In this document: in pieces, positions 20,535 to 28,889 of the stretch
Layout: each line of letters begins with the position of its first letter
Position numbering within the stretch: the first letter of the stretch is position 1
Source of the DNA: Trichomonas tenax
Taxonomy: Eukaryota; Parabasalia; Trichomonadida; Trichomonadidae
Direction: 5' to 3'
Assembly (NCBI GenBank): GCA_023091735.1
Contig: JALKBU010000012.1
Location: forward strand, 1 to 64,000
Length of the DNA: 64,000 nt
Notes under the pieces: generated by a model
Told to the model about the DNA's origin: nothing
Database searches by the model: none
What the model saw: the letters and a program-made list of their open reading frames with translations, nothing else
Program-made: the position numbers and the translations under genes

Positions 20535-22198
20535 TTATGATGCTTGTGAACCCTGTGGACTACCGGTCTTAATATATTGAAGCATTCCTGGACCAGCTAT
20601 GAAATATGTATCACGACATAACCATATTTGTGGTGGTGGTGGTTTAGATATAATTTGTGGAGAATAACCATCAATAACGTTATAATATGTATCGTTATCA
20701 TCTGAATAAATTGATTGTTCTTTAAATTGTATGGAAAGATTTTGGCCATCACTATCGAAACCATCAAATGTATAACCTGCGTTAGATCTTTCACATTGGA
20801 AATTTAACATAAATGATGACGCATCACTCAAAGGATTAGCATAACGTGTACCTTTGCTAGATTCATTTTTAACCATTGTTAGCAAATCTTCATATTCCTT
20901 AGTACATCTCAAACCACTTGAAAGATCTGATGCGACTAACTGATACTGTAAAAATCTTGGGCCAAGTGTTGAAATAACTTGATCTGGTATATTTTTACCA
21001 TTAACTGTTAATTGGACATTATCATAAATAGGATTTTCAAATACAGTATAATCGTTATTATGCTTTGGGAACATTACAGAAATACATGTTACATTATTTA
21101 GTGGCATATTTCATGTATATTGTACACCAGCTTCTGTGGCAGCTAATGGAAATGCGTTATATTCTAATTCTTGTGATGGAATAATTAATGGCGAATTTGT
21201 TAATTGGTTTCGAATTAATGATAAAGCATTATCAGTAATATTAAATCCAATCATATTGGACTTAAGCATTGTAATTGTCATACTATTAACCATTAACTTA
21301 AGATTTCCTGGTGTTGTTGTATATTGAATTATATCGTTAGAAGAACCAGTTGTTGTTTCAGAAAATTTTACGATACCTTTTGCTGTATTATTTATCTGAA
21401 TAAATTGATGTGTAAAACATTCTGAAGGATTTTTAGTAAATATTCCATCAATTTGTTCATATTCTCTTATAAGTTTATAATCCTTAACTTTTCTGGGTTT
21501 ATAGAACACCAAACTAATCCCTTAGATCTTGGATAAAACTTTAATTCAAGTTCACCAATAATTTTATTAACAAACATATCGAAAGCTTGTAAACACAAAA
21601 GATCTTCAATTGGAACATTAAGTTCAAAGTTTACTTCCTTATATCCATTATTTTCTTTGAAATCCATTAAATTAACATATGTACCAGCAATCGATTCAGA
21701 AAGATTTTCAACATTTTCATATAAAGAATGTGTATATTTCTTAGTCTTTTTCTCATTATGTGGTTTGATAGTACTATAAGCAAATCCTTCACGTACACAT
21801 TCATTTTGCTGATATCCTGTAGATCTGTTATTACACATTATTTCTAATTGATCGAAAATTTGATTAATTGATTTGAATCCAACGAAAAGTTTACACAAAT
21901 GTTCTTCATCGGTAAAGTTTGGATCTAAACCATTCAAATGAAGATTTAACTTAACATTAAATGTGAGAAATCCATCAGTTAATTGCGTAATATCAAAATC
22001 TGAATGTGATATAGCAATTCTTGTTTCTTGTCATTCGGTAAATGGCGCTGATTGGTCATGGCAATCAACTGTACGTAATTGAAAACTTCTAGTACCATCA
22101 TTCATTTGTACCAGGGATTTTAGATTTTCAAAATATTGTGCTACGTTACCTTGTAAAGTGTTGTTATTATTTAGCTTTGTATTAAATGCCGAATTCAT
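20535..22198 (-). pseudogene. Maverick major capsid protein (double-jelly-roll type), disrupted
   Basis: Three open segments form one protein of about 554 aa. The start at 22,198 follows an A/T motif. A TGA interrupts the frame around 22,030 (after P-F-T-E). A 1-nt loss near 21,495 shifts it, and a TGA near 21,113 interrupts it again. Segments such as FKSINQIFDQLEI, NECVREGFAYSTIKP and ELELKFYPRSKGLVWCSI are characteristic of Maverick capsid proteins as I know them. The C-terminal part has a D-G-x-x-S-D-G turn. Length agrees with the family. It would form the icosahedral shell of the proposed polintovirus particle. Confidence 0.8.
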
Positions 22199-22219
22199 TT
22201 TAAATAAAATAAAAAAAGC
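22199..22219 (-). promoter_or_regulatory. Maverick start-proximal A/T motif
   Basis: TTTTTTTATTTTATTTAAA on the minus strand ends at the capsid start codon at 22,198. Only 62 bp separate this gene from the divergent gene at 22,261. Confidence 0.45.
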
Positions 22220-22240
22220 ATAAATAATGGTATTAATTTC

Positions 22241-22260
22241 AAATTTTATTTATAATTAAA
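22241..22260 (+). promoter_or_regulatory. Maverick start-proximal A/T motif
   Basis: AAATTTTATTTATAATTAAA ends at the ATG at 22,261, a looser version of the element-wide block. Confidence 0.45.
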
Positions 22261-22530
22261 ATGGCTTGGGGATTTTGGAATAAACTCAAAAAACTTGGCA
22301 AGAAAATAGGACGTGGAATTAAATCTGGATTTAATTGGTTAACAAATAATGTGGTTAAACCAGTAGCAAGTTCTTTCGGTGCGCAATTTGGTGATAAAGT
22401 TAAACAAAACTGACCAAAAGTTGGATTTGAATTTGGTGTAAGTAATGATGGTGATAGAAAACCACTAATAAATACCGATGATATTGTTAGAGATGTTGGA
22501 TCTTGGGTTACTTCTAAACTTAGACGATAA
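22261..22530 (+). pseudogene. Small basic amphipathic Maverick protein with one in-frame stop
   Basis: An 89-codon frame is interrupted by a single TGA at 22,411-22,413. The N-terminus is W-G-F-W followed by a lysine/glycine-rich amphipathic helix (K-K-L-G-K-K-I-G-R-G), then a hydrophobic/glycine stretch. Small proteins of this style occur in Mavericks and resemble the membrane-active minor virion proteins of related viruses; that function is inference. The reverse strand is also open here, but the plus reading has the natural composition and the A/T motif. If the TGA is real, a 50-residue product keeps the amphipathic part. Confidence 0.6.
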
Positions 22531-22545
22531 AAATTATACAAAAAT

Positions 22546-22564
22546 AAATTTTTATTTTTTATAA
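22546..22564 (+). promoter_or_regulatory. Maverick start-proximal A/T motif
   Basis: AAATTTTTATTTTTTATAA ends at the ATG at 22,565 and is the main evidence that the tiny downstream frame is a gene. Confidence 0.5.
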
Positions 22565-22648
22565 ATGGGATTAATATTTCTGCTATTTATTATAGTTGTA
22601 TATTTCCGAAAACATTCTAAGCATGTAAGACAAGATCACATTCGTTAA
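22565..22648 (+). CDS. 27-residue single-membrane-helix peptide
   Basis: The frame encodes M-G-L-I-F-L-L-F-I-I-V-V-Y-F followed by a basic tail rich in R/K/H. It begins right after a strong copy of the element's A/T motif. It overlaps the 3' end of the minus-strand gene at 22,617-22,877. Size and hydrophobicity suit a virion membrane or holin-like micropeptide, but no homologue is known to me. Confidence 0.4.
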   Translation: MGLIFLLFIIVVYFRKHSKHVRQDHIR

Positions 22649-22877
22649 GTTTCAATATAATATTATTTAAGATAGTAATTACTTTATTTTTCTTAGCACG
22701 TTTTAGTTCAGAAATACTTTCATGAGCACATCCGGTAATTTTCAAAAGATTTATATAAATAGTATATAATTTATATTTAACATTTTCTTCATCATCTACT
22801 TTAGGATTTCCACCAATGAAAATTTCATTAAATTGTTCTTGTGTTAAATTAAGAATATCTTGTTCTGAGTAGTTCAT
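22617..22877 (-). CDS. Small helical Maverick protein, unknown function
   Basis: The intact 86-aa frame is acidic at its N-terminus (Y-S-E-Q-D-I-L-N-L) and helical throughout, with a cluster of lysines at ~60-65 and no membrane segment. It is the outermost gene at the right end, transcribed inward from the terminal repeat. Upstream on the minus strand is an A/T-rich block weaker than the other motifs. No family is recognised. Confidence 0.55.
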   Translation of the reverse strand: MNYSEQDILNLTQEQFNEIFIGGNPKVDDEENVKYKLYTIYINLLKITGCAHESISELKRAKKNKVITILNNIILKLNECDLVLHA

Positions 22878-22919
22878 TATTTATTAGAGAAAAAAATATA
22901 TAAAAATTTTCATAACTAA

Positions 22920-23178
22920 TAAAAAATATTTTTTATTTTAACAAATTATAAGAAAACCATTCATAAATCATAGCAATAAGAATTTTGATTATCGATGGGA
23001 CCATACATTTTAATAACAATTTACAAGAATTTATAGGGATTTCGATATAAATTATAGGAAAATTGTTATATTATGAATTTTGGGGAAATCATAATTATGG
23101 ATATTATCAGAGTGGGAGTTTTTGGGGTTTGGACAAAATTTTGGACTACCCCAAAAAAATCACACTCTGTATACTACT
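22920..23178. repeat. Right terminal inverted repeat of the Maverick
   Basis: Reverse complement of the left repeat, ending GTATACTACT at 23,178 and followed by CCTGC. The outer part is better conserved than the inner part. Confidence 0.93.
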
Positions 23179-23183
23179 CCTGC

Positions 23184-23827
23184 CACGATTTTTTTGGTTT
23201 CCCAATGAGGAAAAACTTAAATAACGTACAAAAAGTGATATACAAATCCGATAGTTGTTTGCATGTGTCCTCGTAGAAGTGTCCTACAGGTTGAGTTGGA
23301 TAATTAAGGCTGAAACAGAAATATAAGTTTCTTTTTCAGAAAATCTTTATATTTTTCTTGAAAATTTCAAAAAATCTAAAATATTCAACATTTACGAAAA
23401 TTTCTTTATTACAGACATGAAAGATAATACCTAAATGATATATTATACGTCAAAGGAAATGATAAATCTTCTTTTTCTTTTCTCACTTCTACCAATAACT
23501 TTAAGCAATTTGGAGGAGATTTAAATCTCTTCCAAATTGTTTATTAAGCAGGGTGGAGACTTCTATGTTATAGGAAATTGTAGATCTACAAAATTACATT
23601 TGAGCTCCACAGTAAAATATATGACATTATTGCAGCGAAATATTCAATTCCGGTGTCATCTTTTTGTCATTGTTGTCAGCAAATTGAGCAATTCAAGAAT
23701 TACTTTGAATATTCAATAAATGTGCAACATATTTCAAAGTTTATAATTAATTTTAAAATCGGATCAAAAATTTTCAAACAAAGGTTCAAAATGTCGTATT
23801 GACGGCAAATGACATTTTGCCATAAGT
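23184..23827. other. Non-coding right flank of the Maverick
   Basis: AT-rich sequence with no supported gene. Short open frames at 23,537-23,719 show no family signal. Confidence 0.45.
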
Positions 23828-24318
23828 ATGTTTTTGCTCATTGCTTTTATTTCTGCTGAAATAAGCGGTGAAGAGTTATTCAAAGCGTTCAAGCCGACTC
23901 TTGAAGAGGCCAAAGTCAAGGAACAGAACTTCTGTGGAACTGATTTTGCGCCTTTTGCAAACACAGTGGCTGCAAATTTCAATCTTGATCCAAATGCTTT
24001 GATGAGGTTGTAAGCTCTGCAAAATACACCAGAAACTCCAAACGTGCGTACCACACATTTTCGATGGGAATAAGGAACAGACTGTGCAGGACCGCAAAAC
24101 TCCAATCCACGGTCGTTAAGGTTACAAACGAGAATAGAATCATGACAATCAACTTCAGGTCTTCATGGGTTGCTGTGAAATATGATTGGAACTATTATAA
24201 TGGTCAAGGGAGAAATCTTTTGGCTGGATTGCTGGCGATATTGAGCAGGAAGACCATCACTCAGATCTACAATCTCCTAGAACGGGGAAACAAGATAATC
24301 TTCGCTATATATTTTTGA
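23828..24318 (+). pseudogene. Shattered gene for a secreted-type protein
   Basis: The first open segment (23,828-24,013) begins with a good signal-peptide-like stretch (M-F-L-L-I-A-F-I-S-A) followed by natural, acidic/aromatic coding sequence. After its stop, coding-like segments continue in alternating frames (for example reading F-D-G-N-K-E-Q-T-V-Q-D-R near 24,062-24,100 and a D-I-E-Q-E-D-H-H segment near 24,240) to about 24,318. Local GC is higher than the flanks, as for intact host genes. At least three frame changes would be needed. The family is not recognised; a hydrolase or other lumenal protein is possible. Confidence 0.45.
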
Positions 24319-24494
24319 TGTCATTGTTTAATATCTAAAACATAGACACATAGTCATCTTTCGTCAAGTGATATTCACTGTATCAAAGAATATTTTGTTC
24401 AAAATATCACATTAATTAGTTTGAAAAGTTTACATTATTTGAAATTTGTCACTTTACACGTCAAATATCTTAATATTCTAGTTAAGAGGCTCCA

Positions 24495-25075
24495 ATATCA
24501 ACAGCATTACGCATATCACAAGGCAATGTTATGCTCACATTTTTATATAAAAATTCATGAGAAATTCAAAAAACTTTAAATCGCAGTCTGCCATTTATAA
24601 AGTGTTATGCACTTAACATAGGCATGCTGTAGATGACAGAAGTAAAACTAATAAAAATATATTAATCAGAAATTTTTAAAACTTAAAATCAAAATCTATA
24701 ATTCACACAGCATTACACACGGCACAAAACAATGCTATTCCAAACAATAAATCAATATTTTAAAAATTTATTCAAAATAATTCTAAAATCTTAAAATCGG
24801 AGTCTATGATTTACACAATATTAAATACACAATAAGGAAATGCTATGCATAACAATAAATCAACTTATAAAAAATTTATTCAAAAATCCAGAAAACTTGA
24901 AATTAAAGCCCATAAACTACATTTTTTAATCTAGGTACTCCTCTCAATTTTTTCAAGGGGTCCCCTCAATATTGTGAGGAACACACCCGTAGAGTACCTA
25001 GATTACAAAATGTCGTTTAATTTATACAGCATTATATAAACAACAAAACAATACTAAATATGCAATAAATGAGAT
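24495..25075. repeat. Imperfect ~108-bp tandem repeat array
   Basis: The block ACTTAAAATC...ACACAGCATTACACAC...AATGCTAT...AATAAATCAA recurs with spacings of about 108, 108 and 106 bp (anchors near 24,582, 24,690, 24,798 and 24,904), with partial copies at both ends. The last unit is split by a hairpin insertion at 24,919-25,013. The array ends just before the glycosyltransferase gene. Confidence 0.75.
24919..25013. mobile_element. 95-bp hairpin element (MITE-like)
   Basis: Inverted arms share TAATCTAGGTACTC (24,927-24,940) and its exact complement (24,992-25,005), extended outward by ACATTTT/AAAATGT with one mismatch. The interior is unlike the tandem repeat it interrupts, so it looks inserted. 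Confidence 0.65.
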
Positions 25076-25110
25076 AGATCAATATTTTTCTTGAAGAAAA
25101 CGTGACATTG

Positions 25111-26490
25111 ATGTCTAAGAACACTCTGAGGCAGTTCACAAGCATCTTGGATATCTTCATTTACGTTTTTCTCGTTTTCGATGTTCTTCTGTATTTGACT
25201 CTCAACAAGCAAAATACTCAAATTGCGGAAAATAAAATAATTAATAATACGAAACCGATGAAAAACTTCCCCGGACATGTCTCTATGCGCGTTGCACCGC
25301 CAAATCCCGATATTCAGTACACAAAGGAAGAATTAGAAGAAGCAATTCGAGAATTGAATCTTCCTGTTTGGTCGCGTTCATACATCCCCTGTGACTCAAA
25401 GGAGAGCGAAGTTACGTGTTCTCAGATCGTAAAAGCATGGAGGGTCATCAAAAACTGGGAGATTCACATAAATACAACATCGAATGAAGATGACAAATAT
25501 ATTTTAACGAAACATTACTTCGATGGCGTTGGAAATCGTATATCCATTGATACTGTCGTCTTTTTGCTCGCTGTTATGAACAACAGAAGAATGATCGTCG
25601 AAGGTTCGTGCATGAAGGACGGACAAGTTGTTATGGGCTGCGGCAATGCTTATGACTACCAGAGGAGTGTTTTCTTGCAGAATGAAACGTACAAAAGCAT
25701 CTTAGCGCAGCCTTTTAGAAATCCAAGTTATTATGTTCAAACATTTGAAGGATGGTGGTGGGCGAACTTCGATGGGCCGTTCCAATCGAAGGTAAATCTC
25801 GACTTAGACAGATTGATTTACGCGACACAATTATATACACATTTTCAGATGGGACAATTCGCCATGGAACACTTCGGTATGCATGCTGTGTACTTCATAT
25901 CCAACTTTTTGTGTCGAATTCCTCAAAAACACATGGATCAAGCAAAACGAATTATTGATTCAATTCCTAAAGGCACACGCGTGTTTGGTGTCCATCTCCG
26001 CTTCCAATTCCCAGGACAGTTCTACAGCTACTCAGTGGAAACAACAATGAAGGTCGTTAAGCCTTTCTTATGGCAGAAAATCCGCGAAATGCCAACAGTC
26101 ATTGCTTTCGCGAGTGATTCTAAGCAGATGGAAGAAGAGTTCACTAAAGAGTTCGGCGCTTATAGTGTAAAGTCTAATGCTACAAGAAAGGCCGATTTCG
26201 ATCATGTTTCAGCGCTCACTGATATCGCTTTGTTGATGATGTGCGACGAATGTTTGCTCAGCTACAGATCAACATTTTCTTTCGCAATCGCATCGAGAAT
26301 GGGCAAGAGATGCTGGTTCTACGAGAAGGAGTCCCTTGGAATCTTCCAGGCATCGAATTCACAAGCAACAGCAGTTTCTCTTCTCTTCCATAACTGGGAT
26401 GTCAACGACTGGCAGACAAACAGAAGATTTAGACACTTAGCCCAGAACGAGCCATACATGAGGTATTTCTACAAATACTTCATGATATAA
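25111..26490 (+). CDS. Type II membrane glycosyltransferase, plant-FUT (GT37)-like fucosyltransferase
   Basis: The 459-aa protein starts at the ATG at 25,111; an upstream GTG is not credible in a eukaryote. A single N-terminal membrane anchor lies at residues ~11-31, followed by a lumenal domain. The C-terminal half has GVHLRFQFPG (a variant of the H/Q-x-R nucleotide-binding segment), an ASDSKQ strand and D-I-A-L-L-M-M-C-D-E-C-L-L-S-Y-R-S-T-F-S-F. These are the spacing and residues of the GDP-fucose-binding region of xyloglucan-type fucosyltransferases. The acceptor is unknown; surface glycoconjugates made in the Golgi are likely. Similar lineage-specific expansions are known in trichomonads, and the donor assignment is inference. 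Confidence 0.65.
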   Translation: MSKNTLRQFTSILDIFIYVFLVFDVLLYLTLNKQNTQIAENKIINNTKPMKNFPGHVSMRVAPPNPDIQYTKEELEEAIRELNLPVWSRSYIPCDSKESEVTCSQIVKAWRVIKNWEIHINTTSNEDDKYILTKHYFDGVGNRISIDTVVFLLAVMNNRRMIVEGSCMKDGQVVMGCGNAYDYQRSVFLQNETYKSILAQPFRNPSYYVQTFEGWWWANFDGPFQSKVNLDLDRLIYATQLYTHFQMGQFAMEHFGMHAVYFISNFLCRIPQKHMDQAKRIIDSIPKGTRVFGVHLRFQFPGQFYSYSVETTMKVVKPFLWQKIREMPTVIAFASDSKQMEEEFTKEFGAYSVKSNATRKADFDHVSALTDIALLMMCDECLLSYRSTFSFAIASRMGKRCWFYEKESLGIFQASNSQATAVSLLFHNWDVNDWQTNRRFRHLAQNEPYMRYFYKYFMI

Positions 26491-27140
26491 TTGTGTTATA
26501 TGTTAAAATAAAAATAATGTTGTCTATTTTAAATCATCAATATCGAACATTTTTAAAATACCCAGTTTTACCACTGTTTGTTCTTTTTCTGTTTAAGGCT
26601 CCAGTTCCAAGTACTCAAATTTTAAGCTTCACTCTTCTACTCTAAAAGTCCAACCAAAAGACTTTAAAATATATCTAAATGAATACATACCAACTATATT
26701 TATACCACTGTTGTATGCACATCCAGCGAGCACCTGGATAGTGAGAACAAAAAATTGATGTTTTTCAAAATTTTCATTTTTACCGAGAAAATATCATTAA
26801 CTTGCAATTTGCTCTCTGTCACATTATAGTATATAGGGCATATATAATATATATACTAATATTATTGGACTCTGCTTTGTGAAGATTAAGTTATAAAAAG
26901 CAGAATGTTCAATTTTGAAAAATTAATATCTCGTTCAATATTGAATATAATTTCTTGTTACTAATATAGTGAAGAACCACTATGATTTCCTTTATATTTA
27001 TTAGATAAAAATATTGTGTTATAAATAAAATAACAAAATTCTTTTCATTCAAATTTGAATGCTAAAAATTATATTTTTCACTTTTTGGGTTGTTTTTTTG
27101 AAAAAAGTCACTTTTTAAAGTGGTGAAAATTAGTTGATTT
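26491..27140. other. Non-coding intergenic
   Basis: AT-rich sequence with no gene recognised. Confidence 0.5.
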
Positions 27141-27312
27141 TTATTCAGTCATTTGCCCAACAAAAGCATCAGCAGCCTCAATTGTTGAAATTGAGGTATA
27201 TTTTGTATAACAAGAAGATTTCCATCTTCCAAGTTGTTTGATTTCACAATCTTTAACAGCATGAATGGCGGTGCTGCGTGCCGCCCCTTTACGGAAACAG
27301 TTAAGGGCGTAA
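27141..27312 (-). pseudogene. C-terminal fragment of a tyrosine recombinase
   Basis: Minus-strand reading gives about 55 codons ending at TAA 27,141-27,143. They contain NCFRKGAARSTAIH, then IKQLGRWKSSCYTKY. These match the end of tyrosine recombinases: the box-II arginine in (H)-x-F-R, the G-R-W segment in the H/W position, and the nucleophilic tyrosine in S-S-C-Y. The usual box-II histidine is asparagine. Upstream in frame a TGA follows within a few codons and no further recombinase sequence is seen. It is a relic of a Crypton-, Ngaro- or DIRS-like element. Confidence 0.7.
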
Positions 27313-28889
27313 ATTCAACTAGAGTTATCTCAATACATAAGAAAAAGGTACAAAAATCACAGTAGTGGTAATACTAGCTCATAATGTACCACAACTTGCT
27401 CGTTGAGATTGTATCCAGATTTCTTGATGGAATGTGTTCAATTTTGGAAATATGGTGCTATAAAAGTGAGCTTTCCAGCCTTCCAGAAATTTTTATCCTC
27501 AGTCCACTTCCGTCACATTCTAGAGAAAATTCTATAGATTGCTCCTATGCTAGTGGTTTTGCCCAGAAAAATTTTTATAGCAAGTTATAAAACGATTTAG
27601 ACTGCATTTTTCATGGTTTTGAAAAAGTGACATTGTTACTAAAGTTCAATGGCAAAAGCCATTGACTTGTTTCTACAAGTAATATTCAATGCATATTTCC
27701 GAACCGGCTCTATTAGTTTTTGAATCCATACGTTTTATCTTATGAATTCATACATACGACAAAATATGAGCAAAAAAAATGAAAATCATGAGCTGAAGAT
27801 TATATTAAAGTGAAAATAGAGATAGTACATGATGCATTCGAAGAAAATGTAGTTTATTAATCTTGCTATGCACATTAATAATAAAAATAATTTAAATTCG
27901 AACATATGAAAGAAAAATGGAGGAATCCAGCAATGAATGATATCCATAGATACGAATGGAATACTCTAGCATGGCTCTTAAACAACACCTCGCAAAATCA
28001 ATATCAGACCAAATTGAATAAATGATATTTTTATTTCATAACATAATTTTGCTCATGTGTTGGATGTCTATAATGATAATATGAAACCAATTCCCAAATT
28101 ATGTAGTATAACGGAAAATATAAAATTTGATCATCCTTATTTATTGGCCTTATCAGCCTCTTAACTCATAAAATATACTATATATCAGCATATCATTATA
28201 TATCAATGAACATAAGCTGTGGGAATGGAGCCTTAATTTGAGAGGAAAATAATTCACTGATGAATGACAAGAAGAATTGGTGCTTGTTCATTTAGATTCA
28301 CCTATAATAGATGCTTCAATCAATGGAAGCAATAATCTCTAAATAATCAATCGAGTTCAAGTTATGAATTTCAAAACTGGGTACTCTAATTCATTTAAAA
28401 ATTTTAAACAAAACTTGCAGTTAATTGATTACATCAAAGCTTCTATTATAGGAGAATCTAAAATGGCAAACACCCATTCTTCCAGTCTTTTATCAGTAAA
28501 ATATTTCCCTCTCAGAATCAATCGGGAAGAATTTAAATGAAGAAGGGAACATCAAGAACATCAAAATTAAACCATAGATATATAGTGATATATAGAACAT
28601 TATTTTCATAATTAGAGCTTCTAAATGTTTGTTTTCATGCACAAAAAGAAGAATTGCAACTGAAGATAATTGACAATTGAATTGAAAAGATTGATGTAAT
28701 ATATACTATCTATGATTTAATTTTGGTGTTCTTGTTTACCATTAGGTAAATGATTTTGTTTTTCATTTTTTCAATTCGACATCAATTGAGTTTTTCCAAA
28801 AGAAACTATCTAAAATTGAGCTTAAGAAGTATTACATAGTTGATATGTTTTAGATAATAAAATAAAAAAATATATGAAACACAAGAAAA
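27313..28889. other. Non-coding intergenic
   Basis: About 1.6 kb of AT-rich DNA. A short open frame at 27,384-27,590 has no family signal. Confidence 0.5.

Larger units (their letters stand above)
10040..23178. mobile_element. Maverick/Polinton DNA transposon, 13.1 kb
   Basis: The element starts AGTAGTATAC and ends GTATACTACT, with inverted repeats of about 260 bp. CCTGC flanks both ends (10,035-10,039 and 23,179-23,183), matching the 5-6-bp duplications of this class. Inside are the diagnostic genes: protein-primed family-B DNA polymerase, retrovirus-type integrase, packaging ATPase and a double-jelly-roll-type major capsid protein, plus small accessory genes on both strands. At 13.1 kb it is shorter than the usual 15-20 kb or more, consistent with internal deletions. 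I did not find the adenovirus-type cysteine protease usually present. Many genes are broken, so this copy is unlikely to be autonomous. Confidence 0.95.

Noticed and set aside
22239..22541. 100-codon minus-strand frame at the Maverick right end
   Set aside because: It is the antisense of a better plus-strand gene that has natural composition and the A/T start motif.
23764..24105. 113-codon minus-strand frame
   Set aside because: The plus strand has a signal-peptide-like start and more natural composition; the minus frame is its shadow.
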